From Microvelia longipes (taxonomy: Eukaryota > Arthropoda > Insecta > Hemiptera > Veliidae), in assembly GCA_018340805.1 (NCBI GenBank), contig JACMZG010000008.1, positions 11,152,782 to 11,216,781 of the forward strand: DNA of 64,000 nt, given 5' to 3'. This document shows, one piece after another, positions 50,638 through 62,544 of this stretch (positions within the stretch are counted from its first letter, which is position 1; each line of letters opens with the position of its first letter). Position numbers and translations under genes: made by a program. The notes below the pieces were generated by a model. That model was not told where the DNA came from and did not search any database. It saw only the letters and a list, made by a program, of their open reading frames with translations.

Positions 50638-51037
50638 GGTGTTATAACTGGACATTGCCCGCTTAAAAGACACCTAACTCTAATGGGAATCTTTCAAAAC
50701 CCTCTGTGCGAGGTGTGTTATGAGGAAAGGGAGACTAAGTACCACTTTATAGGGTACTGCGAAGGATACAGCAGAATACGTTTTCAAATTTTTGGCTGAA
50801 TTGAGAATGGAAAGATCTCAGAGCAGAAAAGAGAATTGAAGGAAGAAGATCTGGAATCTATCAGCTGGCAGGATATTCATAACTATATAAGTCAAACTAG
50901 AAAATTCAACAGGGAAGTTAGGGTGGAGTAGTGGTTGGAGGGTCATAAGATAAGGGGTTGGTAAAAAGGACCTAATAAGTGGTCTACTTGTCAGGCTGGG
51001 CCTCCCCACCCCCTACTACTACTACTACTACTACTAG
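50638..51037 (+). pseudogene. Non-LTR retrotransposon 3' end (5'-truncated)
   Basis: The frame beginning at 50638 reads GVITGHCPLKRHLTLMGI then NPLCEVCYEERETKYHFIGY and C, the C-terminal C-x2-C-x8-H-x4-C region typical of LINE reverse-transcriptase polyproteins after the RT (or RNase H) domain. A TGA follows RFQIFG; the next codons continue in the same frame (KELKEEDLESISWQDIHNYI-like), so that stop may be an inactivating change. The 3' UTR ends CTCCCCACCCCCTACTAC and a (CTA)n tail. 5' truncation is normal for LINE insertions. The clade is uncertain (I-, Jockey- or R1-like). Confidence 0.75.
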
Positions 51038-51039
51038 TG

Positions 51040-51597
51040 TACTTTTTTAATAGGCAAAGGTATAAAATTGTACCAAATTTCAACTCAATTAAATCATTTT
51101 CTGATTTTTTTAAAAAAACGTACACAAGTCATTAAAAAAATGTAACTAATGCTGATAATGAGATGAAACTTAGCACATATGTTTTTCTTATACATGTGCT
51201 AAATATCCATCCGATCGCTTTATTTTTCCGCGTTTTATAATTTTTTGAACTTTACGCTGAGCCATTAGTGCGGGTAAATGACGTTATAAAAAATATTTCC
51301 GAATTTGTGCAACTACAGCGGTAGACTGATTTTTGTACGAAGATTCAACTCTCTAGCATTAATACACAGGGCGCTACGATGATAATACACATACACACAG
51401 AAAACTTAGTGAAAACCACTCAGGAGGCCTTTAATACACCTGAAACGGATAATTTCGGTTTCATCCCGGTTTTGGATTTTTTTTGCAAATACAATACTTT
51501 TCCTATAAAAGTAGTTTATATAAGTAGTTTTCCTCATTTATACCTACTGTATAAATGTTTTCCTCATTTATACCTGTATAAATGAAGAAAAGTAAAT
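51040..51597 (+). repeat. Repeat R, right part of an interrupted copy
   Basis: AAATTTCAACTCAATTAAAT, CTAATGCTGATAATGAGATG, AACTCTCTAGCATTAATACA, GCTACGATGATAATACACAT and GAAACGGATAATTTCGGTTT are in the usual order. Near the tail, the TTTCCTCATTTATACCT phrase is duplicated. Confidence 0.8.
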
Positions 51598-51632
51598 AAG
51601 AAGATCCACTATGCATGTTATGACGTAAGGAC

Positions 51633-51947
51633 CATAGAGATATATACTAGAGGGGGCAAACCCTATCTCAATACATTGAGAAGCCTGAAACTCGTTTTGG
51701 GACTCTCAGGGGCTCTGTGTAACCTTATTGAAACCTCCTTCAAGAGTAAATTAAGGTTATAATTAATCAATCGATTTTGACTTCCGCGAATTGTTAGTGT
51801 TTTTATTTGTATTTTTAACGTTCTACTAGATAAGTTATTGTGATTTTGTACTGATTATTTCATTTTATTTCTTAGCGAAGGTGGTCAGGTTACATTTTCG
51901 ATTTTTCAAAATTTAACCTATAGGCCCCCTCTAGTAATATCTCTATA
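51633..51947 (-). mobile_element. hAT-type MITE, copy 2
   Basis: This 315-bp element begins CATAGAGATATATACTAGAG and ends AGTAATATCTCTATA. Flanks GTAAGGAC (51625-51632) and GTAACGAC (51948-51955) match at 7 of 8. Internal CTCTGTGTAACCT, GAAACCTCCTTCAAGAG and GTGGTCAGGTTAC are the reverse complement of copy 1 at 11553-11866, so it sits in opposite orientation. Confidence 0.85.
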
Positions 51948-51959
51948 GTAACGACGGTA

Positions 51960-52892
51960 TATGAGGGAAATAATGTATCTTCTTTGATAAAGGAAGAAAA
52001 GAGCTACACAAGAACAAATTCTTCATGTAGTCTTACTAAAGATTTATTTTTACACTAAAAAGACGTTTCAAATAATCCCTTAGTCATTCTAATCTTGACC
52101 TCCTTTCTTACCCAAGAAAGCCAACTATTTTTTTGGCAATTTAATCTCACTTTAAAGTTGATACCCGAAAAACAAAATCTAATGCGTATAGCGTGTAAAC
52201 AAAATATTAGATAAAATTATACCGTCTCAGAATTGATCCAAACCAAAATAACATTTCTAGAGCTATTATTTATTTATTTATTTCGTCATGAATATAATCA
52301 TCTGTGTAAAAAATATAAATGAAAAATTCTGAGGTCACTCACGGCTTAACCTCTGACCTCCGGAGGCGAACCTACTGTCAATCCAGCAAAAAAAATCAAG
52401 TAACCATCCCAAAATATTGACAGAGATCGACCTAGAAATTTAAGTAGAAAAACTTGACCCAGGTTACATCTTTAACAGCTATCTTGATGTAACCTGAGTT
52501 TCATTACCGAAGTTATATTATTTTTGTTATTTTACAGACACTATAATTATTATATTTAATTCGTAACTTAATCAAATAAAATAATTGTCTGATTCAAAAA
52601 TGTGTACAAAGATAAATAAGTAATTACTTAATTTTTAAAGAATAAAAGTGAATTAAATTTCACATTAAACATTTTTTGTAATTATATTCGGCATTTTATA
52701 AATGAAAGTACAAATAGGGAATTAAAACAAAATAAAACAAGGATTAAAAATTCTGAATTATTTTTACAAATCTTAGATTTAATTTCAATTAAATTGAAAT
52801 CTATTAACCCAAAAACCTTTAAATAAAAAATGGTTGCTGCACAATGGCTCTCGATTTAAATTCTGATTATACCTAAATAAATAGTTTTCATT

Positions 52893-52902
<10 letters not shown>
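51960..52902. other. Intergenic DNA
   Basis: Nothing supported; GACTCAGGTTACATC-like sequence occurs in two orientations near 52447 and 52486. Confidence 0.45.
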
Positions 52903-52930
<28 letters not shown>

Positions 52931-52955
52931 ACACACATATATATATATATATATA

Positions 52956-52995
<40 letters not shown>

Positions 52996-53017
52996 TATAT
53001 TATATATATATATATAT

Positions 53018-53067
<50 letters not shown>
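52903..53067. repeat. (CA)n(TA)n microsatellite
   Basis: CA tract followed by a broken TA tract. Confidence 0.92.
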
Positions 53068-53072
<5 letters not shown>

Positions 53073-53122
53073 TATGTAATGTATGTATGCTAGTCATACA
53101 TAACTATATGCACTTTGATTTC

Positions 53123-53586
53123 TGTTACTGGTAAGTTCTTTTATATTTCCTTTTCCTTCATTCTATGCTTCCTTTTTGATGATAATTTCAAATAAGTTTT
53201 TGTTTTTTTCTATCTAGGTAGATTAATTTTTACTCTAAATATTTTTTTTTAGAATTTCCCATACATTTAGACTCAGTTATTTCTTTCAACGGTGTATGTA
53301 AGTAGTTATATCCTTACCTTCTCATGCGCATGACTTATTAGTAATTATTTTAACATATATGATCAGATTGTAATTAATTCTTTTCTTTTTAGGTTTATTT
53401 AACATGAATAATGCCTTGTATTGCTAAGGAAAGCAAAATATAGTTTATAGCAAAATTGAAGAATTTATAATTAAATTTCTAAAAAACAGTGTCATAATTT
53501 TTATTAGTATAAATTATAATGGAGAAAAATACTAACAGCAAATTATATATATGTGTGTGTGTGAATACATATTATATATATATATA

Positions 53587-53624
<38 letters not shown>

Positions 53625-54072
53625 TATTGTTGTTAGTATTTGTCTCCATTATAATTGATAATATTAAATTTATGACACAGAATGGGACGTAATAAATTTT
53701 TCTTAATTTAGCATATAACTATATTTCGCCTTCCTTAGCAATACAAGGCATATCATGTTAAATAAACCTAAAAAGAAAAGAATTAATTACAATCAAAGCA
53801 TAGATGTTAAAAAATTACTAATAAGTCATGCTCAAGAGAAGTTAAAAATAAAGCTACTTACATACACCGTTAAAAAATAACTGAGTCAGTTCTATGAGAA
53901 AGTTCTACAGGGATAATAAAGAATGGGAATAAATTCTACCTACACAGAAAAAACCAAAAAACACAAAAACTTTACAACAAAAATTGTCATTAAAAAGAAA
54001 GCATAGATTGAAATTAAGCATGAAGAAAATTAAAACAGGTAAAAAGGGGGACTTACCAGTAACACTGTTACT
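53123..54072. repeat. Inverted pair of A modules around a TA loop
   Basis: 53123-53540 is the reverse complement of 53626-54072 over about 420 bases (for example TTGTATTGCTAAGGAAAGCA near 53418 against GCCTTCCTTAGCAATACAAG near 53729), with a TA-rich loop at 53541-53625. The copies differ by many one-base indels and substitutions. The A module also occurs at 55105-55505 (direct) and 55506-55905 (inverted). Confidence 0.9.
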
Positions 54073-55015
54073 GGGGCGGGGGCCGCGAAGCGCCCCCTAA
54101 CGCCGACGCTGCGTAGCGGTCGTGGCGTGAAGCACCGAAACCGTGAACAGCTGAAAGGCCGATGGCCTCTTGTTTTTTTTCTTAAATACCTCTTTGTTGG
54201 CGAAACATGTTAATCCTTAATTTTATCAATTTTGCCTGAAACGGATTTTAGCCATACTCCGAAGTTCGATTCCAGCCAATCCACTCATCCTAGTAGGGAT
54301 TTTTTTCAAAAATAAATTCATTCAAAGGAATCCTCACTTAAAGTACTTACTTTACTTATTAGATTAGATGTATTAATAATCAAATATAGTAAATATTAGT
54401 ATTAGTCTCCATTATTATAGGCAATTTATGATAAAGACACTTTATGGGACGTTAATTAATAAATTTCAACTAATTTAAATTATCAAGTGTCTATATCATA
54501 AATTGCAAATTTAGTAAATGTTAGTAAACAATGTCTTGCATCGCACGATAGATTCCTTAAATTGACAAACTTGTCAATGTTGCTGAGTCATAGTTAAAAA
54601 GGACTCAATTTTCTCTTAAGAATAGTAATTATTAATATTAATAATTACCAGCGGCAATAGCTAGTCCAAATTATATTTAAGCTGTGGTCGATCTTTTGTT
54701 GATGTCATTTTAATATGTATACACGTCTAGTATTGTGCAATACGGTTCAGTTTAGAGGGTTTAGCATATCTTTCTTCTTTTAGAGAAATATTCTCACTAC
54801 AATTCTAAAATATCTCTTAAGCAACATAGTCTATTGGACCTTCACTAAAACTATGATTCCATAATTTTAATGAGTTATAAATAATTTGTCGAGTCATACG
54901 TAATTTTTATGTGATGAATACTTTTCATGGATTTAGCCAAAAAATTACCTTAATAGGCTACCACTACTAAAGTTAAGAAGGAGAGCGGGTCGATTCCGCT
55001 TGGCTTCCTGATTCG

Positions 55016-55049
<34 letters not shown>

Positions 55050-55918
55050 ATATATTATATATTATATAAATAATATATATATATATATATCATATATATA
55101 ATATATTAAATTTATGACACAGAATGGGACGTAATAAATTTTTCTTATTTGCATTATAACTATATTTCGCCTTCCTTAGCAATACAAGGCATATTCATGT
55201 TAAATAAACCTAAAAAGAAAAGAATTAATTACAATCAAAGCATAGATGTTAAAAAATTACTATAAGTTTCATGCTCAAAAGAAGTTATAAAATAAAGCTA
55301 CTACATTACACCGTTAAAAAATAACTGAGTCAGTTCTATGAGAAAGTTCTACAGGGATAATAAAGAATTGGAATAAATTCTACCTACACAGAAAAAACAA
55401 AAACACAAAAAAATTTACAACAAAAATTGTCATTTAAAAGAAAGCATAGATTGAAATTAAGCATGAAGAAAATTAAAACAGGTAAAAGGGACTTACCAGT
55501 AACACTGTTACTGGTAAGTCCCCCTTTTTACCTGTTTTAATTTTCTTCATGCTTAATTTCAATCTATGCTTCCTTTTAAATGACAATTTTGTTGTAAAGT
55601 TTTTGTGTTTTTGGTTTTTTCTGTGTAGGTAGAATTTATTCCCATTCTTTATTATCCCTGTAGAATTTCTCATAGAATGACTCAGTTTATTTTTTAACGT
55701 GTATGTAAGTAGCTTTATTTTTAACTTCTCTTGAAGCATGACTTATTGTAATTTTTTAACATCTATGCTTTGATTGTAATTAATCTTTTCTTTTAGGTTA
55801 TTTAACATGAATATGCCTTGTATTGCTAAGGAAGGCGAAATATAGTTATAATGCAAATTAAGAAAAATTTATTACGTCCCATTCTGTGTCATAAATTTAA
55901 TATTATATATATAATATG

Positions 55919-55990
<72 letters not shown>

Positions 55991-56909
55991 CGAATCAGAA
56001 GCCAAGCGGAATCGACCCGCTCTCCTCTTAACTTTAGTAGTGGTAGCCTATTAAGGTAATTTTTTGGCTAAATCCATGAAAAGTATTCATCATACATAAA
56101 AATTACGTATGACTCGACAAATTATTTATAACTCATTAAAATTATGGAATCATAGTTTAGTGAAGGTCCAATAGACTATGTTGCTTAAGAGATATTTAGA
56201 ATTGTAGTGAGAATTTTCTCTAAAAGAAAGAAGATATGCTAAACCCTCTAAACTGAACCGTATTGCACAATACTAGACGTGTATACATATTAAAAAAAGA
56301 CATCAAACAAAGATCGACCACAGCTTAAATATAATTTGGACTAGCTATTGCCGCTGGTAATTATTAATATAATAATTACTATTCTTAAGAGAAATTGAGT
56401 CTTTTTAACTATGACTCAGCAATTGACAAGTTTGTCAATTAAGAATCTATCGTGCGATCAGACATTGTTTACTAACATTTACTAAATTGCAATTTATGAT
56501 ATAGACACTTGATTTTAATTAGTTGAAATTATTAATTAACGTCCCATAAAGGTCTTTATCATAAATTGCCTATAATAATGGAGACTAATACAATATTTAC
56601 TATATTGATTATTAATACATCTAATCTAATAAGTAAAGTAAGTACTTTAAGTGAGGATTCCTTGAATGAATTTATTTTTGAAAAAAATCCCTACTAGGAT
56701 GAGTGGATTGCTGGAATCGAACTTCGAGTAGGCTAAAATCCGTTTCAGGCAAAATGATAAAATTAAGGATAACATGTTCGCCAACAAAGAGGTATTTAAG
56801 AAAAAAAAACAAGAGGCCATCGGCCTTTCAGCTGTTTCACGGTTTCGGTGCTTCACGCCACGACCGCTACGCAGCGTCGGCGTTAGGGGCGCTTCGCGCC
56901 CCCGCCCCT
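54073..56909. repeat. Large palindrome, ~1.4-kb arms
   Basis: The left arm (54073-55504) and right arm (55506-56909) are reverse complements around ACCAGTAACACTGTTACTGG, centred at 55505 with no spacer. Each arm holds a B module (about 950 bases, GC-rich outer end GGGGCGGGGGCC, with GCGGGTCGATTCCGCTTGG near its inner end), a TA-rich stretch and an A module of about 400 bases. B itself carries an internal inverted repeat (GCAATTTATGATAAAGACAC near 54421 against AGTGTCTATATCATAAATTG near 54487). No credible coding frame. Either a foldback transposon or composite, or an assembly artefact. Confidence 0.9.
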
Positions 56910-57003
56910 CGAATACTTTTGGTGTACTTAATCAGTTCTTCATACAACTGGTTTATATATAATTAGCATACTGCCACGATATAAGGGAATTTTCAAATGT
57001 ATT

Positions 57004-57305
57004 TGTCATAGACCAAGAGCCCAGGGGTGTTTTGTTAATAAAAAGGTGTAATGGCTGGAACCGTCTCAATTTTTTCGTAATACCTTCCCTGAACAAGGAT
57101 CTGCAATTCTGCCGACTCGTAATCGGATGGGTGTCCCAGGGAGAACGCACTTTAGGGGTCAAGATCTCCTGGACACCCATCTGATACGAGTCGGCAGAAT
57201 GCAGATCCTTGTTCAGGAAAGTAAATTGTAACGAAAATTGAGACCGGTTCCAGCCATTACACTTTTTATTAACAAACACCCCCTGGGCTCTTGGCCTATC
57301 AAATT
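57004..57305. mobile_element. MITE with ~135-bp inverted arms
   Basis: The left arm from about 57004 (CCAAGAGCCCAGGGGTG, AATGGCTGGAACCG, CTGAACAAGGATCTGCA, CGACTCGTAATCGGATGGGT) and its reverse complement at 57170-57305 are separated by about 27 bases around 57155. No coding capacity. TTTGTCATAG and CTATCAAA at the ends are also roughly inverted. No target duplication was found. Confidence 0.85.
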
Positions 57306-57489
57306 CGTGATTTGTTTACAATTAAGTCAATCAATGACAAATTGGTTTCCTTGACATAAATATGTCAAGCAATAAATCGGAAATGAATACTGAAACCTTT
57401 GAAATGATGTGAACCATACAGTTTGAAAAATTTTAACCAATCTATACACTATATGAAGATTGTGTAATTTTTAAAATGTTAGTGGAATG

Positions 57490-57860
57490 ATTTTTGTTTT
57501 TGTACTAAGTTTCATTTCATCCAAGAAAGCGTTAAAAAGTTATCGTGTCCTATAGAAACGTCCTAGGACACAAATATCTCGTACAATTAATAAATAAAAT
57601 ATATATATATAATAATATATAAATATATAATAATATATATAAATATATATATATATATATAATATTATATGTTTGGTAAGCTAATTATTATAAGCTTAGC
57701 TATATTATTATTATAATGTATTATTTTGTACCAAGTTTCAACTCTCTAGCATGAACCAGCGACAGATATTCACACACACAGATATTCCTCATGATGAAAA
57801 ACAGCATAAAAATGCTGAAACTGATGAATATGATGTAACCTTAACATTTGAATATTACGT
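57490..57860. repeat. Mixed R-like fragments and TA tract
   Basis: TAAGTTTCATTTCATCC (57508) and AAGTTTCAACTCTCTAGCAT (57732) are R-like phrases. The (TA)n tract at 57600-57666 lies between them. GGACACAAATATCTCGTACA at 57569-57588 resembles, in inverse, the sequence flanking the TA tract near 22165-22185. Confidence 0.5.
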
Positions 57861-58205
57861 GGAGCACAATAACTTCCATCTTACTACACTAGAAGGTAAT
57901 CAAAATGAAAAAATAGTTTTTTAAACAAGTTCTTTATGGCAAAAGTATACAATATTATTTTTGTTAACCGGAGCCATAATTTTAATTTATTGATTTGGGG
58001 TGATTTTGCTCTTTATTTATTTTATTTAATAATTTTGGTATTAAATTTGGTTATTTTTTGGGGTGTGAGGGGGTTTGTTCAGGTTAATTTTAATTTAAAA
58101 TAAGGATAATTTCCAATTTTTTGGTTTGGTTATTTTGATTTTTTTTTGCAGGATTAAAAGATATTTTTTTGATGGTGTTTTGTATTGTAAGGAGATATTG
58201 TAAAA

Positions 58206-58471
58206 ATTAACCGATTAAGAAGTCAACACGCGAGATGCATACAATACCATTACAAATAGGATTAAGCGACTCCCCAGTATGCCACACCTGCCCCACAATA
58301 GACGAGACCGTAGAACATATTCTACTAGACTGTCCCAAATACAAGACAAGAACGATCAAAATTATATCAGAAAGTCAAAATTCAAAGACATCCAAGACAA
58401 GACTGAAAAAAATCAAGACTCTACTTTCTCAAATTAAAAAATATAATAAAAACACTTCAATTCGTAAATAA
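58206..58471 (+). pseudogene. Non-LTR retrotransposon C-terminal fragment
   Basis: INRLRSQHARC (58208-58240, one frame) shifts into SDSPVCHTCPTIDETVEHIL and LDCPKYK. The C-x2-C-x8-H-x4-C spacing is identical to that of the fragment at 50638, but the residues differ widely, so it comes from another LINE family. ETVEHILLDCP is a widespread LINE C-terminal phrase. The frame then continues as a lysine-rich tail to a stop at 58471. The frameshift between the two segments marks it as dead, and the start of the element is not visible. Confidence 0.75.
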
Positions 58472-58479
58472 AATTAACT

Positions 58480-59455
58480 ATTCCCCTTAGCATTTTTTGA
58501 GATCATTTTTTTGATCATCTAAAATGATCAAAATAATAGTTTGAAACCCTTGATTAGATTGGTGGAATTTGCGCATCGCTCCTATTATGTACTCTAAAGT
58601 AGCACGAACTGAACGAGAATCCCTACTTATACCATTGAACTTAGACCTTTCTTTAACTTATCATCAAACTTTTAGACGTGTTAATTGCCTTTGAAAAAAT
58701 ATCAAAAACCTATTAAAACAAGAAGTCCTATCAAAAATGTTTTACAAAGAAATCACCTTTATACCGAGTTACGAAAATGAAATTAGGAAAAATGCCAAAA
58801 ATAATTTCATTAGGTCCTTCAAACGAGAAACCACCTAATTACAAATTAACACGATTTTTTGAAATTTTAATAATTGAACCTTCATTACTACATCGCTTTT
58901 TAGAATCTGTTCTTTAAAAAAATTGTATTAACTTAAAAAGAGAAGTTTACAAAAATTTTCAATTCGTTACAACAAATTTTCAATGGAAAGGCCTTGAAAG
59001 TTGTACTAAAAATTTTTATAAAACGTCAAAAAATGTATAATTTGGAGGAATAAACCTTGAAGAAGCCACAGGATTGAAATAATAAAAAAATAAGTATTTT
59101 AATTAATAAGTAAGAGAACTAGAAAGGGAAGACGAAGGATACAGCCGAATGAAATATGGGTTCACCAGGTACGGGTTCAGGAGGTCACGAAACGTACACA
59201 TGAGGTCCTCATTATCAAAAAACTACGTCTAGACAAATAATAGGTATAAAGATGTCCATATCAAGACAAAAGCAATAAGCTATTAGCCAAACCATATGGT
59301 TCAAGCGAACGTTCGTTTTGACATATAGTGATCAATGATTACATTCGTATGATTTCATGTAAATAAAGGATACCTAGATATACATTCAGGGAGGAGGTGG
59401 GTATAAAAGTTTCTCAATGTAACATTTAAAACTTCCAAAACAAATTAAAGATACT
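58480..59455. other. Intergenic DNA
   Basis: Nothing supported. Confidence 0.45.
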
Positions 59456-59471
59456 TACTTCTGTTATGCAA

Positions 59472-60054
59472 GAGTCACCCGTGGTGTGGTGTAGTGGTTA
59501 AGGTACGCGGCCACTACACAGAATGAATAGACTTTAAACTTCCGAGTTTATTTAGTCATAGGTTCAATCCCAGCACGGGCCTATGGGATTTTTATGAGAG
59601 GGATACAAATTCTGCGTACCACGTCCTTTAGAAGGGACGTAAAGCCGGTGGTCTCCAGCCTGTGCGTTGTCAGGTACTCGTTAAAAATCCCTTACTAATG
59701 AAACTGGGTATAGGCAAAATTTAGGACCCTCATATTAGATTCATTATAATACTATAATGTGTCTGCCTTGTAGTTTTAGTGTATGGAGGTTTAGTTTAAC
59801 AGCGAGGGCACGTGTTTGTTTCTAGTTTTCACTAGACTAAAGTCAGTGAAAATGTAAATTTTCTTGAAAAAGCATGAGAGGAACCATAGAAAATCCACGG
59901 CTCTCTGTCTAGATTAAATGAAATATACCTACACTTGAAAATTAAAAGGAGTAGAGCACTATCTAGGGAGCTGGCAAAAAGGGCACAACAACATGGCCTA
60001 CTTGCCTGGTAGTTACTACCACTCTCCCCTCCCCCATATTACTACTACTACTAC
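59472..60054 (+). mobile_element. tRNA-derived SINE, copy 2, complete with target duplication
   Basis: The head GTCACCCGTGGTGTGGTGTA (an extra GTGGT relative to copy 1) gives an A box; AGGTTCAATCC near 59561 gives a B box. The body matches copy 1 at 16164-16684, and the tail is (TAC)n. TTCTGTTATGCAA flanks both ends (59459-59471 and 60055-60067), extendable to 16 bp if TAC is counted. This is a clean retroposition signature and sets the element's exact length at 583 bp. Confidence 0.93.
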
Positions 60055-60079
60055 TTCTGTTATGCAATTTTCGTTCCAA

Positions 60080-60520
60080 TTAAAGTCTAGTAAGGAGGTC
60101 TGCAAGCGAGTTTCTTTTGAAACGCGTGCGTACTTTTTTCCTCCACAATTTCATTTCTTCCGGCTTTCTTACCAAAAGATATTTTTCTTGCTTAATTTTT
60201 CGGTTTATGCGTATAACCTCAGCATTTCTTTATGCCAATCAATTTTATCTCCCGGATTTTTCAATGACATCGCAGATATTTATCCCTAACATAAAAATAA
60301 GATATTTTTATGTTATACAAAATTATGGGTATCATTCTAAAATTGACAATACAGAGCACTATTCGCATTCATTTGTAGCTCGGTTTATGCTATTTTTCTA
60401 TAAGATTTTAGCACATTTGCTTTAAAAAATTCAGAAAAATTTAAGTAACAAGCAGTAATGGTACAACTTAGGTTATGAAGCATAAACCGAACAATTAAGC
60501 AAGAATGGACTTTAATAGCC
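60080..60520. mobile_element. Diverged relative of MITE family M
   Basis: TCTTGCTTAATTTTTCGGTT near 60186 and AGGTTATGAAGCATAAACCG near 60471 with ACAATTAAGCAAGAATGGAC are roughly inverted to each other and resemble the arms at 62545-62962. Open frames here (98 and 102 codons) overlap each other and show no domain. Confidence 0.4.
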
Positions 60521-60599
60521 GATTAAAGTTAAACATAACATGTTAAAGCATTATAGTATTTTGTATATTTTTCTGCCGCAAGTAGAATAAATAGTATGT

Positions 60600-60840
60600 G
60601 CTACTATGCAGCAAAGGAAGCATTGCCGACTCGTGCTAGCAATTACCTGCATCGGCTCTGCTGTAGACAATTCGCCATTCGCGTAGCTCGTCAATCAAAT
60701 GGGTTAATTTCCAGCCTTATCTTGCGCCTAGGCTAGTAAATTCCAAAGCCTGCCCTCGCCTTCGGCTTAGGGTCTAATTTATAAAACTCGTCTGCGAGAT
60801 TCCATTTTGCTGCCTTTCAGCCTTATACTATTAATACTAA
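60600..60840. other. GC-richer block of unknown nature
   Basis: Contains GCCGACTCGTGCTAGCAATT, CGCCTAGGCTAG and CTCGCCTTCGGCTTAGGG. It stands out in base composition from its surroundings but no frame, array or inverted repeat explains it. Confidence 0.35.
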
Positions 60841-62433
60841 TATACTATAACGTTATTATTCGATTAATCTCCTTAAGTGTTACCAATAAGATTTATTTTC
60901 TTTCACAGATGATTTGTTTCACCAAAGTAAAAACAAATGATGTAGATGGAAATGTAGTTTACCAATGTAATTTTTATAATTTATAAATCTGTAGAGGGCT
61001 CTTTTTAAAAATAGAAAAAATAAGTACTTATAAATGGTCCTAATTAATGATATCAGGATATAACATAATTAAAATATATTTGGGGAAGAGGATTTTTTGT
61101 ATAAACTGGGGCTGAATAAATTGAACCCATTTATTTATTCATTTACTGTATTTTTTTCAGCTTTTAGCAATACTAAAAATATTTTAAGTGTTTAAACCTG
61201 ACTAAAATTAATTAAACAAAAGAAAATTCAAAGCAGAGGAATTTTTTTAAAAATTACGAAATTCAACATCTTCTTTTATTTTTTTGACTTTACAAGACAG
61301 CTAGGCAAGGAAAAACCATTAACTACTATTCCTGATGTTTTTATCTATTTCACTATTTTTACGTTCCATTTAGCATTTCACAGGTCTCATAAATAATAAG
61401 AAGAACAGGTACAAGGGAAAAAAGAGCTTATCTATTATGTTTAGAAGAATTGAGAGTTTGGAAGAACTAAAACAGTCAATATTTTACAAGACGGCCCGGC
61501 TGGAATGTCCTCGGGTTTTTAATCCTAACAAGAAGCTATTAAATCAAAAAATCCTAAACGTCGTGCGACACAGACAAGGCTATTGCTTCACAACTGGTTT
61601 TTCTTAAAATCTAAAAATAAAATTAATCTGTTATAAATATAATTTTAATCAGAAAATTCTCAAAATTCAATTTTCTATAAGTTATCACTTAAAAATATAA
61701 TCTATTGTTTCAAACTAAAAAAGAAAATAAAACGAAGGATGATTTGAGAAAGGGTGTTTTGAAAGGTCATACTAGGACTTATTGAAAAAAAAAATTAATA
61801 AAAGTAAGTTCAAGATTAGAAGTATTAACCTGATAAGAAAGTTTGTGTACATCTGTAAAAATTTTAATTTTTACCTGTAAAAATTAAAATGAACAATTAT
61901 GTAATAAAAAAATAAATAGAATTCCTTCCTGAGCTGAGTTTTGACAGACTGAAAATTGATGACAACTTTAACTATAACAGATTAATTGGTTATTACGTTG
62001 ACCCAAAATCGAATCTAATAATTTCTAAAACCACCAAATAAGATTAAATAATAAAGAACAATTCTAAATTAAGCATCATGACGAAATAAAACAAGAAACA
62101 ACAATAACACTCATACCCTAAACACATTAAATCTAGTACATCCCATTATAGAACCGACTACTTTTAAGAAGTTATAAATAAAAGAACTATTACAATGTAT
62201 TGACGTGATGACATCTTCGACCCGCCATATTAAACTGGGTTAAGAATAATAGTATTGTTTATCAAAAATTAAAATACTCGAAGTAAAATCAGAACAAATG
62301 GTCCTGAATAGGAAAATGTAAGTTTCACAATACTCATGTCATTGCAGTTTTAAAGACCCGTCCTTATTTTAAAATAAAATACACTAAATATTGAGACTTT
62401 AAGCTCCTGCCAGGTGATATACTGTTTTAATAA
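60841..62433. other. AT-rich intergenic DNA
   Basis: Nothing supported. Confidence 0.5.
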
Positions 62434-62492
62434 TGGTCCAAGAGCCAGATGCAAAGACAAGATACCTGGGTTCAAATCCTGGCAAGGACAAC
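62434..62492 (+). mobile_element. tRNA-like sequence (SINE head)
   Basis: GGTCCAAGAGCCAGATGC then CCTGGGTTCAAATCCTGGC, a T-arm/B-box-like segment, followed by GGACA and a T-rich stretch. An intact cloverleaf is not evident. Confidence 0.45.
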
Positions 62493-62544
62493 AATTTTTA
62501 TCGTTTTTTTACATTATGTAAGTTCATAATTAAAAAATCATTTT

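Noticed and set aside
56703..56966. 87-codon frame with Arg/Ala-rich end
   Set aside because: It crosses the GC-rich outer end of the foldback arm and is not preserved in the left arm copy.
62434..62492. Possible intact tRNA gene (also at 48540 and 63740)
   Set aside because: A B-box/T-arm-like segment is present, but the acceptor and anticodon stems do not pair convincingly; SINE heads are a better fit.
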